Counted from the stretch's first letter, positions 1 through 5,181 are shown. The stretch: 7,186 bases of DNA from Candidatus Moraniibacteriota bacterium (GCA_023261685.1 JAHFOM010000043.1:1-7186), one strand, 5' to 3'. Program-made: numbers and translations. The notes: generated from the letters alone by a model not told the origin.

Positions 1-1
1 G

Positions 2-679
2 CGCGGACTGACGACCCGTCGAGCGGCAGACACCCTCATTTCCGCCGGATCCGTCTTGATCAATGGTCAAAAAGCCAAGCTGGGAGATCGGGTGATGAGC
101 GCGGACGATCGGGTGGAGATTATCAAGAACAACAAGCAGAAGAAAAAAGAACATACCTACGTCGCCTATTACAAGCCGCGCGGTGTCATCACGCATTCGC
201 CGCAATTGGGAGAGGCGTCCATTCAGGATATATCGGGTTTTACGGGGCTGTTTCCTCTCGGACGGCTTGACAAGGCTTCCGAGGGATTGATCCTCCTGAC
301 TGACGACGGGCGCGTCACGGAAAGACTCCTCCATCCGCGCTTCGCCCACGAAAAAGAATACGTCGTGACGGTGCGTGAAAAAATGCATTCACAGGCGAAA
401 GCTATTTTGGAACGCGGGGTGGAGAGCGACGGAGAAAAACTTATTGCCAAGAAAGTCGAAGTGATGGGTCCGCACGTCCTCAAGATTATTCTGACAGAAG
501 GCAAGAGGCATCAGATCCGCCGGATGCTCGACACGTTGCATCTGACCGTGGAACAGTTAGTGCGCATCCGGATTATGGGAGTCCATTTGGGCGCACTCAA
601 ACCGGGACAGTCACGGGTGCTCAAAGGTTCCGCCCGCGCTTCTTTTTTGAAAAGCATCGATCTTGAAGAGGGTTTCTGA
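2..679 (+). CDS. RsuA/RluF-type rRNA pseudouridine synthase, 5' end outside window
   Basis: Probably isomerises a specific uridine of ribosomal RNA (23S if truly RluF-like) to pseudouridine in the cytoplasm. The frame is open from base 2 to the TGA at 677-679. The first visible residues, GLTTRRAADTLISAG followed by VLINGQKAKLGDRV, are an S4 RNA-binding domain, so the gene starts left of the window; the TTG at 56 falls inside this domain and is not the start. After a lysine-rich linker comes the synthase domain with YYKPRGV, then GRLDKASEGL, whose Asp (codon 269-271) is the family's catalytic residue. HEKEYVVTV, EGKRHQIRRM and the closing VRIRIMGVHLG follow. The HEKEY and IRIM segments resemble RluF more than RsuA, but RluB/RluE-type specificity cannot be excluded, so no symbol is given. 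The C-terminus is complete. The next gene starts 37 bp downstream on the same strand with no visible terminator, so co-transcription is possible. Confidence 0.92.
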   Translation, partial: RGLTTRRAADTLISAGSVLINGQKAKLGDRVMSADDRVEIIKNNKQKKKEHTYVAYYKPRGVITHSPQLGEASIQDISGFTGLFPLGRLDKASEGLILLTDDGRVTERLLHPRFAHEKEYVVTVREKMHSQAKAILERGVESDGEKLIAKKVEVMGPHVLKIILTEGKRHQIRRMLDTLHLTVEQLVRIRIMGVHLGALKPGQSRVLKGSARASFLKSIDLEEGF

Positions 680-716
680 AGGGTGTCTTCTCGAGCAAAC
701 ATACAAAAAACATACT

Positions 717-1250
717 ATGGACATCGTATCGCACGGGTTGTGGGGAGCATTGGGATTTGGTCGGAGAAGCCGTGCCAGTTTCTGGTGGGCGTTCTTTTTT
801 GGCATCGCGCCTGACCTCTTTTCTTTTGGAATTTTTCTCACGCTGGCATTCTTCGGTCTTTCCGAACATCCGGACTGGTCATCGGGACAGCATCCCGACC
901 CGAATCAGATCCCAGCGTATGTGCACAGCGCGTACAATGTCACGCACAGCCTGATCGTTTTTTCCATCGTGTTCGGCGTTGTCTGGGTCATCAGAAAAAA
1001 GCCCCTGTACATCCTGTCCGCTTGGGGACTGCACATCCTGATGGATATTCCTACTCACTCACATCAATTTTTTCCGACACCCTTCCTCTGGCCATTTTTT
1101 GAATTCACAGTCAACGGTATTCCGTGGAGCAGTCCGTTCATCTTCATACCCGATGTCGTTTTGCTGACTCTTTTTTACGCGTGGTTTTGGTACAGCCGTA
1201 AAAAAAGACAATCTTCGCTTTATGAGGAATTACCCTTGCAAAAAGGCTGA
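717..1250 (+). CDS. YdjM/DUF457-like putative metal-dependent membrane hydrolase
   Basis: A 177-residue integral membrane protein. I chose the ATG at 717 because the protein then begins MDIVSHGLWGALG, the usual N-terminus of the YdjM family (MD..SHG.. with an early His). A longer reading from TTG 663 would overlap the preceding gene and add unrelated residues. Visible family features are His6, PD at 32-33, THSL at 76-79 with His77, and LHILMDIPTH at 105-114 with His106, Asp110 and His114. These are plausible metal ligands, as in membrane-bound zinc hydrolases of this group. Hydrophobic stretches near residues 22-48, 78-92, 97-112 and 141-159 suggest about four membrane segments, followed by a basic tail (RKKR). 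No clear Shine-Dalgarno sequence precedes the ATG. The substrate is unknown; 'hydrolase' comes from family knowledge, not from anything shown here. Confidence 0.8.
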   Translation: MDIVSHGLWGALGFGRRSRASFWWAFFFGIAPDLFSFGIFLTLAFFGLSEHPDWSSGQHPDPNQIPAYVHSAYNVTHSLIVFSIVFGVVWVIRKKPLYILSAWGLHILMDIPTHSHQFFPTPFLWPFFEFTVNGIPWSSPFIFIPDVVLLTLFYAWFWYSRKKRQSSLYEELPLQKG

Positions 1251-1264
1251 AAGCATGCTATACT
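1236..1264 (+). promoter_or_regulatory. sigma70-type extended -10 promoter for the lysozyme-like gene
   Basis: TTGCAA at 1236-1241 and TATACT at 1259-1264 are separated by exactly 17 bp, and TGC directly before the -10 hexamer makes it an extended -10. It overlaps the end of the preceding gene (stop at 1248-1250) and would start a transcript near 1271, giving a leader of roughly 65 nt before the ATG at 1336. This is the best-looking promoter in the window. Confidence 0.72.
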
Positions 1265-1280
1265 AAGGGGAGAACTGAAG

Positions 1281-1329
1281 AAACGGGTGCTCATACGGGT
1301 AGCCGTTTTTGCTTTTTCTTAGCCGTTTT
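1281..1329 (+). other. repeat-rich mRNA leader with alternative short hairpins
   Basis: The leader contains TAGCCGTTTT twice (1300-1309 and 1320-1329) and ACGGGT twice (1283-1288 and 1295-1300). AAACGG at 1281-1286 can pair with CCGTTT of either copy (1303-1308 or 1323-1328), and ACGG at 1295-1298 can form a tight hairpin with CCGT at 1303-1306. The first CCGTTT copy runs into T-rich sequence. This could be an attenuator-like choice between structures, or only a local duplication; stems of 4-6 bp are weak evidence. Confidence 0.3.
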
Positions 1330-1335
1330 ATATAT

Positions 1336-1953
1336 ATGTCACACCCAAAAACCAACAAAAAAAGAGTGCCACAACAGGCAAAAATACCCATTGATTTGGC
1401 GACTTTGAAGCTGTCCCACAATATGTTTTTTGGTAGTATTCTTTCATTGAGTCTTGTCATCGGGAGCTTGTTATATGGCGCTTGTCTCAGCGTCAGCCGA
1501 ATGGAGATTGCCTCGCCGGTATCCAACCGAAATATTATTCTGGAAAACAATGTCCGCACGATCGTCAATGGCTATCCGATCGAAGCGATGATTCCCTATA
1601 TTGCCGAGTATGACAAGATGACGGCAGCATTTCTCGTCGGTATCGCCAAGAAAGAGAGCAATTGGGGGAAGCGGATTCCTCGCGATGAGAGTGGCGCCGA
1701 CTGTTTCAATTATTGGGGCTGGCGGGGAGCAGGGAGTCGTGGGATCGAGATGGGACACGGCTGTTTTGGGAGTCCGGAGGAAGCCATCGGCATCGTCGGC
1801 GGACGCCTCGATACGCTTATTCAAAAATACAAACGCGATACGCCGGCCAAGATGATCGTCTGGAAATGTGGAACAAGCTGTCTCGGACACTCTCCGGAGA
1901 GCGTCAAAAAGTGGATCAGCGATGTTAGCTTCTATTTCAAAAAGCTCAATTAG
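1336..1953 (+). CDS. membrane-anchored lysozyme-like (glucosaminidase/transglycosylase fold) protein
   Basis: A 205-residue protein, probably a cell-wall-cleaving enzyme or a relative held at the outer face of the membrane. Residues 1-30 are basic. Residues 31-53 form one hydrophobic segment (FFGSILSLSLVIGSLLYGA), which fits a type II anchor with the rest outside. The C-terminal domain contains VGIAKKESNWGKRIP (residues 101-115). Glu107 sits where lysozyme/SLT-type enzymes carry the catalytic acid in an 'ES..G' motif. It is followed by DCFNYWGWRG at 122-131, typical of glucosaminidase-like patescibacterial and phage proteins. Cys123, 143, 178 and 182 could form disulfides outside the cytoplasm. 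I chose ATG 1336 rather than in-frame TTG 1309, which lies inside the leader repeats and would add a hydrophobic prefix. The gene has its own promoter at 1236-1264. It ends 21 bp from the convergent tRNA gene, with no obvious terminator between. Fold assignment is moderate; enzyme activity and substrate are inferred. Confidence 0.72.
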   Translation: MSHPKTNKKRVPQQAKIPIDLATLKLSHNMFFGSILSLSLVIGSLLYGACLSVSRMEIASPVSNRNIILENNVRTIVNGYPIEAMIPYIAEYDKMTAAFLVGIAKKESNWGKRIPRDESGADCFNYWGWRGAGSRGIEMGHGCFGSPEEAIGIVGGRLDTLIQKYKRDTPAKMIVWKCGTSCLGHSPESVKKWISDVSFYFKKLN

Positions 1954-1974
1954 TATTTCTTGGATCTTTTATAG

Positions 1975-2057
1975 TGCCGGGGGAGAGACTCGAACTCTCA
2001 TGCTCTTGCGGGCGCTAGCTCCTAAGGCTAGTGTGTCTACCATTCCACCACCCCGGC
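1975..2057 (-). tRNA. tRNA-Leu (anticodon UAG), CCA not encoded
   Basis: An 83-nt class II tRNA read on the - strand. The acceptor stem GCCGGGG/CCCCGGC is a perfect 7 bp. The T arm is GAGAG-TTCGAGT-CTCTC. The anticodon stem CTAGC/GCTAG closes the loop CTTAGGA, giving anticodon TAG (bases 2022-2024). A long variable arm lies between the anticodon and T arms, as expected for leucine. The discriminator is A (1975) and the next genomic bases on the - strand are CT, so the 3' CCA must be added after transcription, the job of the nucleotidyltransferase encoded at 2539-4038. The tRNA lies 16 bp downstream of the 103-residue gene. Confidence 0.96.
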
Positions 2058-2070
2058 AAATGCCATCTTC

Positions 2071-2099
2071 ATTCTAGAGTATCCGTGATTTTTCTCCAA
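2071..2099 (-). promoter_or_regulatory. promoter for tRNA-Leu, inside the end of the upstream gene
   Basis: On the - strand, TTGGAG (2094-2099) and TAGAAT (2071-2076) are 17 bp apart. The predicted transcript start near 2064 lies a few bases before the mature tRNA 5' end at 2057. The TAG stop codon of the 103-residue gene is the first half of the -10 hexamer. The -35 is weak apart from TTG, so the tRNA might also be transcribed by read-through. Confidence 0.5.
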
Positions 2100-2385
2100 A
2101 GAGAGCAATGAGTCGCAGAGTTTCTTCTTTCACCGGACCATCATTCTCATATTCCCCGTGATGGCGGGTGGTTTCGCCGTACGTATGTTTTTTCTGGTCG
2201 AGGTGGAGACTGAGCGTGAGCGCCAGCTTATTGAGCTTGGTATAGCAGTGGAAGCGCGGGTAGCCGGCGCTGGCGAGGGAACGAATGAAACTCATCTCAC
2301 CTTGCTCTTCGCGCTGAAAAACATAGCCGGCGCGGCGCAAGAGGGAAACGGGGTTTTCAGAAATAGCTTCGATGAGGATTTTCAT
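2074..2385 (-). CDS. conserved hypothetical protein of patescibacterial type, 103 aa
   Basis: A small soluble protein with no signal peptide or membrane segment. It begins MKILIEAISENPVSLLRRAGY and ends with the TAG at 2074-2076. The central part has YPRFHCYTK, then LSLHLDQKKHTYG and RHHGEYEND, a pattern rich in His, Tyr and acidic residues. I associate it with a short uncharacterised family common in Patescibacteria, where YPRFH and LHLDQK recur. The His/Asp/Glu content could serve metal binding or RNA contact, but no motif proves a function. The start ATG at 2383-2385 has no clear Shine-Dalgarno sequence, and the heptamer repeat array begins 4 bp upstream of it. A role in translation is suggested only by neighbours (tRNA-Leu, CCA-adding enzyme). 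Real gene likely; function unknown. Confidence 0.75.
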   Translation of the reverse strand: MKILIEAISENPVSLLRRAGYVFQREEQGEMSFIRSLASAGYPRFHCYTKLNKLALTLSLHLDQKKHTYGETTRHHGEYENDGPVKEETLRLIALFGEKSRIL

Positions 2386-2389
2386 AAAA

Positions 2390-2452
2390 CAGTCAGCAGT
2401 TAACAGTTAACAATAAACAAAGAGCAGTCAACAGACATCAATCAACAACGAA
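2390..2452 (+). repeat. array A: nine degenerate 7-bp units, each starting CA
   Basis: Nine consecutive heptamers in unbroken 7-bp register, all beginning CA. Examples are CAGTTAA (twice, 2397-2410), CAGTCAA (2425-2431) and CAATCAA (2439-2445). The consensus is near CAGTCAA/CAGTTAA. On the - strand the units read TTGACTG or TTAACTG, so several contain a -35-like TTGACT next to the start of the 103-residue gene. The array abuts that gene's ATG with a 4-bp gap. Confidence 0.75.
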
Positions 2453-2479
2453 AAGTGAGAAGGGGGTAAGCTAGCACTT

Positions 2480-2535
2480 GTGTTTATTTATTGTGATTTG
2501 TTTCTTATTAGCTGTTGATTGTTTTCTGTTATCTG
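2480..2535 (-). repeat. array B: eight degenerate 7-bp units, opposite orientation
   Basis: Read on the - strand, eight consecutive heptamers keep a 7-bp register. They include CAGATAA (2529-2535), CAGAAAA (2522-2528), CAATCAA (2515-2521) and CAATAAA (2487-2493). It is the mirror of array A: AAGTG at 2453-2457 and CACTT at 2475-2479 close the two arms around a 17-nt centre. Aligning 2397-2457 against the reverse complement of 2475-2535 gives 40 of 61 identical positions with no gaps. The array ends 3 bp before the stop codon of the nucleotidyltransferase gene, so any cca read-through transcript would carry it. Confidence 0.65.
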
Positions 2536-2538
2536 AAA

Positions 2539-4038
2539 CTACTCTACCCAGTGGCGCTTCTTGATTGCTTTGTCTTCTTCGCTTTTCTTCTCTTCAATTT
2601 TTTCTTCTGCTTGGGCGCGGAGCGTGGCGATGTCGCTTGCTTTGAGCGCCTCTGCCCGCTTGAGGAGCGCCTCTCTGGTATTGAGACTTGGGTCTTCGAT
2701 GACTTCTGCGAGGAGAACATCCAGAATGGCGCCGATTTTTGGTCCGGCGGGAATAGCGAGATCAGTGATGAGGTCGGTACCGCGGATCGCGAGCATTTTG
2801 ACGGAGAGAGGATCGCGAGACACCTTCTCGATCATATATTCGAGGTGACGGAGCTTGTATGGCTTGGCCTTGGGTACGCCCGAGCCGAGTCGGTCGCCGA
2901 TGCGCACCGCCATCAGGTCATCCATATTCTCCAGCCCGACACGTTTGACGAGACGGCGCACCGAGGCTTCCGTCACTTCGTCGACATTGTAATAGAAGAG
3001 GTGATTGTCGACGAGGAGCGTGGCTTTGGCGACCACGGCTTTGGGAAAGCGCAGGCGGGTGAGCATTTTTTCGGTAATGCGCGCGCCGACGTGATCGTGA
3101 TTGTAGAAGGTAGAGCGATACCCGTCGCCTTTTTTGGTGTGGGGCTTGCCGACATCGTGGAGGAGGGTGGCGAGACGGGTTTCGAGTTTCGGCGAGGGGC
3201 AGGTGGCGAGTGCGCGTAGGTTGTGCTCCCAGACCGTGTAGATGTGGTGGAGGTTCTGGGTCACGCCGATACCGATTTCCAGTTCTGGGAGAATAAAGCG
3301 GAGAAGGTTCGTTTGATGCAGCATCTCAATGCCTTCTTTCGGGCTTGTTGAGAGGATGATTTTGCTGAGTTCATCGCGGATACGCTCTTGGGAAACGGCT
3401 TCCAGATTGCCGGAGAGCTTGCGGATGGCTTCCAGAGTTTTTGCTTCGATCTGCCAGCTATGGGTCGGACGTGTTTCCTTGGGGTCGCGGAGTTCAGCGT
3501 AGAATCTGATGGCGCGCATCAGACGGAGCGCGTCTTCATTCAGGCGCTCTTCGGGGTTGCCGACGGTCCGGATGATTTTATTTTTCAAATCCTCCTGTCC
3601 ATTGAACGGGTCGATGATTTCCCACTCGTCAGTTTTTCCGGGGCCGTAAGCGATGGCGTTGATGGTGAAGTCGCGGCGCGCCAAATCCTCTTTGAGAGAG
3701 AGCGTAAAATTCACCGTGTTCGGACGGCGTTTGTCTTCGTAGTGGCTTTCGGTGCGGTAGGTCGTGACCTCGATGATGTCGTGCTCATGGGATGGGTCGG
3801 TGGTAGCGAGGAAACGTTCCACTTTGACCCCGACCGTACCGAACTCATTTTCGTAGAAACTGTCCGGAAACAGCTCTATAATCTTTTCCGGCGTGGCATT
3901 AGTCGTCACGTCCCAGTCTTTGGGGATACGCCCGAGGATGAGATCGCGTACGCACCCGCCGACCGCATACGACTCAAACCCGGCCTCATTCAAGGCTTCA
4001 ATGATATTAATAACTGGTTGAGGAACGGAATGTTTCAT
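2539..4038 (-). CDS. cca: CCA-adding tRNA nucleotidyltransferase with HD domain
   Basis: A cytoplasmic 499-residue class II nucleotidyltransferase that builds or repairs the 3' CCA end of tRNAs from CTP and ATP. The head domain has VGGCVRDLILGR (26-37) and DWDVTTNA, with metal-binding Asp41 and Asp43. RRDFTINAIAY (121-131) and EDALRLMRAIRF (168-179, nucleotide recognition) follow, then the neck-body motif QERIRDEL (217-224). A C-terminal HD phosphohydrolase-type domain follows, with WEH at 270-272, LLHDVGKP at 292-299, NHDH at 313-316 and GD at 381-382. This is the common architecture of the HD-containing bacterial enzyme. The last ~30 residues are a Lys/Glu-rich tail. A poly(A) polymerase role is the alternative, but the adjacent tRNA without CCA favours CCA addition. 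Its own promoter lies immediately upstream. The start at 4036-4038 places the N-terminal helix at the normal distance from the GG..RD motif. Confidence 0.95.
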   Translation of the reverse strand: MKHSVPQPVINIIEALNEAGFESYAVGGCVRDLILGRIPKDWDVTTNATPEKIIELFPDSFYENEFGTVGVKVERFLATTDPSHEHDIIEVTTYRTESHYEDKRRPNTVNFTLSLKEDLARRDFTINAIAYGPGKTDEWEIIDPFNGQEDLKNKIIRTVGNPEERLNEDALRLMRAIRFYAELRDPKETRPTHSWQIEAKTLEAIRKLSGNLEAVSQERIRDELSKIILSTSPKEGIEMLHQTNLLRFILPELEIGIGVTQNLHHIYTVWEHNLRALATCPSPKLETRLATLLHDVGKPHTKKGDGYRSTFYNHDHVGARITEKMLTRLRFPKAVVAKATLLVDNHLFYYNVDEVTEASVRRLVKRVGLENMDDLMAVRIGDRLGSGVPKAKPYKLRHLEYMIEKVSRDPLSVKMLAIRGTDLITDLAIPAGPKIGAILDVLLAEVIEDPSLNTREALLKRAEALKASDIATLRAQAEEKIEEKKSEEDKAIKKRHWVE

Positions 4039-4045
4039 ACACTAA

Positions 4046-4074
4046 ACTCTAGCAGTCTTTCTCTTTCCTGCCAA
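4046..4074 (-). promoter_or_regulatory. extended -10 promoter for cca, possibly giving a leaderless mRNA
   Basis: On the - strand, TTGGCA (4069-4074) and TAGAGT (4046-4051) have a 17-bp spacer, with TGC just before the -10. Only seven bases (4039-4045) separate the -10 from the ATG. Transcription would therefore start at or next to the start codon, leaving no room for a ribosome binding site. Confidence 0.5.
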
Positions 4075-4094
4075 CCAAGCTCGAGCATATATGT

Positions 4095-4159
4095 GCGGGG
4101 GACTTTCCTCTAGTCCCGCTCTAGAGTTGATGAATCTCCCGCGAGCTTGCGCTCAGGGA
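4095..4159. other. two short hairpins in the cca to PaaX-like intergenic region
   Basis: The first stem is GGGACT (4099-4104) with AGTCCC (4112-4117), extended by GC/GC across a two-base bulge. The second is GAGC (4143-4146) with GCTC (4151-4154), extended by TCCC/GGGA across an internal mismatch. Neither is followed by a T run on either strand, so they are not classic terminators. The rest of 4075-4228 holds no gene I can support. Confidence 0.35.
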
Positions 4160-4228
4160 TTTACTTGCCCAGTTAAACAACTTTTTCCAAAAGAAATAAG
4201 CGAAGGCAGTAAACCACCCGAAACCTCT

Positions 4229-4266
4229 TGTTACCTATAAACCACGGTCGTGGTTTATAGGTAACA
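4229..4266. repeat. perfect 38-bp palindrome P1, abutting the stop codon of the PaaX-like gene
   Basis: Two 18-bp arms, TGTTACCT followed by ATAAACCACG and its exact complement, surround a central GT. The stop codon of the PaaX-like gene (4267-4269) begins at the very next base. The inner 22 bp are identical to palindrome P2 and in the same orientation, judged by the central GT on the + strand. On the + strand a T6 tract (4271-4276) follows. A half-site TAAACCAC also occurs at 4210-4217, 28 bp before the same octamer inside P1. Confidence 0.9.
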
Positions 4267-4857
4267 TTACTTTTTTATGGAAGGAGGAACTCCTTGATGG
4301 TTTTTTGCAAAGAAACGTTTCTGCATCTCCTTCGCGTTGTCAATACTTTTCGCCGTGATAATTCTGACATAGGGAGCAGCATCATACAATTCTACCAATG
4401 ATCGCATCTCTTTTTCACAAGGATAGGGGAAAATAAAAACACTGTGCTGGAGTTCTTTAAATCCGATAGTCCTCAGGTGGTCGCGGAGAATATCCCGAAA
4501 TGTTCGTTTCTTCTCGGGAACATCAAACAGAACGATCCGCCACAGCCCATCCCACGTTTTTTGTTGTTTGATGCGAAGCGTATTACCAAAGAGTTGCAAA
4601 AAACCAGCGCGCATACGTCCATTCTGGGTAAGTTTCAAAGTGATAGATCCATCTTTGAGCCGAACTTCTTCAAGGAGTCTCTGCTTATGTAACAAACGAA
4701 TAGATCGATTAAAGCTTCGTTGATCTATCCGCCGCCATTCTTTATGTATTTTTCTGAGAGTGGAATAGTACTGTGTTGGCGATCCAGAACAGCCGAGAGC
4801 CAAACCGCCAAGAAAAGCGAGGAGAATTTTCTGTTGGACTGGACCAATCTTTTGCAT
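4267..4857 (-). CDS. PaaX-like protein: winged helix plus Cas2-like ferredoxin domain
   Basis: A 196-residue soluble protein. Residues ~1-85 look like a winged-helix DNA-binding region: QQKILLAFLGGLAL, then RSFNRSIRLLHKQRLLEEV and a beta-wing ending ITLKLTQNGR. Residues 102-190 match the PaaX C-terminal/Cas2-like fold. WDGLWRIVLFDVPEKKR has Asp112 at the end of the first strand, where Cas2 nucleases have their catalytic Asp. GFKELQHSVFIFPYPC and VRIITA form later strands. Such proteins are often annotated as 'Cas2' or 'PaaX' in patescibacterial genomes; no CRISPR array or other cas gene is visible here, so a CRISPR role is unlikely. The gene sits alone between two matching palindromes and is more AT-rich than cca. 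No Shine-Dalgarno sequence precedes the ATG. It may be a repressor, a nuclease or the protein of a small mobile unit; the sequence does not decide. Confidence 0.8.
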   Translation of the reverse strand: MQKIGPVQQKILLAFLGGLALGCSGSPTQYYSTLRKIHKEWRRIDQRSFNRSIRLLHKQRLLEEVRLKDGSITLKLTQNGRMRAGFLQLFGNTLRIKQQKTWDGLWRIVLFDVPEKKRTFRDILRDHLRTIGFKELQHSVFIFPYPCEKEMRSLVELYDAAPYVRIITAKSIDNAKEMQKRFFAKNHQGVPPSIKK

Positions 4858-4931
4858 ACGTTTTGATAGAGAATCTTATTAAGCTTATGATGATGAATGA
4901 CAGTTTATTCTTTCAACTTCGCCGCGCCTTC

Positions 4932-4960
4932 ATTCTAGCACCTTGATTTTAGTCTTCTTT
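4932..4960 (-). promoter_or_regulatory. candidate extended -10 promoter for the PaaX-like gene
   Basis: On the - strand, TAGAAT (4932-4937) is preceded by TGC. The -35 region 17 bp upstream (4955-4960, AAAGAA) is poor. Palindrome P2 ends five bases upstream of that -35, where an activator or autoregulator would bind. The predicted leader is about 68 nt. Confidence 0.42.
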
Positions 4961-4965
4961 TCCAT

Positions 4966-5003
4966 TGTAACACATAAACCACGGTCGTGGTTTATGTGTT
5001 ACA
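4966..5003. repeat. perfect 38-bp palindrome P2, upstream of the PaaX-like gene
   Basis: Arms TGTAACAC followed by ATAAACCACG, each with an exact complement on the other side of the central GT. Compared with P1, three positions per arm differ, and all three are matched by complementary changes on the opposite arm, so symmetry is kept perfectly. A T5 tract (5006-5010) follows on the + strand, as with P1. It lies between the divergent promoters of the PaaX-like gene and the 299-residue gene. Confidence 0.9.
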
Positions 5004-5115
5004 TCTTTTTATATTTATCATAGAACAAGATCACCGGGTAGGTGCCATCCATTGGCGGATACAAGGGTATTAGACCTCTTATTCGTATGGGATGGGGGAT
5101 TGTACCAATCAGGCA

Positions 5116-5145
5116 TTGACTGGAATATGTGGGGGGGGGTAGAAT
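5116..5145 (+). promoter_or_regulatory. promoter with a G9 tract in its spacer, for the 299-aa gene
   Basis: TTGACT (5116-5121) and TAGAAT (5140-5145) are separated by 18 bp, of which 5131-5139 is an uninterrupted run of nine G ending next to the -10. Loss of one G would give the optimal 17-bp spacing. The transcript would start near 5152, about 30 nt before the ATG at 5182; a weak AAGG (5170-5173) lies 8 nt before that ATG. Spacer homopolymers of this kind underlie phase-variable expression of porA in Neisseria. Variation at this locus is inferred, not seen. Confidence 0.6.
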
Positions 5146-5181
5146 GAGGGTAGGTAAGAAGTAATCATTAAGGTTACCGGT

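Noticed and set aside
1471..1890. - strand open frame of 139 codons opposite the lysozyme-like gene
   Set aside because: The + strand frame has a strong promoter, a membrane anchor and a conserved domain; the antisense frame has none of these.
2515..3219. Long + strand open frame of 234 codons opposite cca
   Set aside because: It is antisense to strongly conserved CCA-adding enzyme motifs, and its translation has no recognisable domain.
3388..4113. Long + strand open frame of 241 codons opposite the N-terminal half of cca
   Set aside because: Same reason: a shadow of the conserved nucleotidyltransferase frame.
4229..4266. P1 as a normal intrinsic terminator of the PaaX-like gene
   Set aside because: On the gene's own (-) strand the hairpin is followed by AAGAGG rather than a T run. 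The T tract lies on the other strand, inside the coding end.
4267..4857. CRISPR-Cas locus, suggested by the Cas2-like domain
   Set aside because: There is no repeat-spacer array and no other cas gene. The two palindromes are too few and too far apart, and the protein has a winged helix that Cas2 lacks.
4221..5012. Target-site duplication flanking the palindrome-bounded unit
   Set aside because: The outer flanks (CCTCT on the left, TCTTTTT on the right) share only about three bases, which is not convincing.
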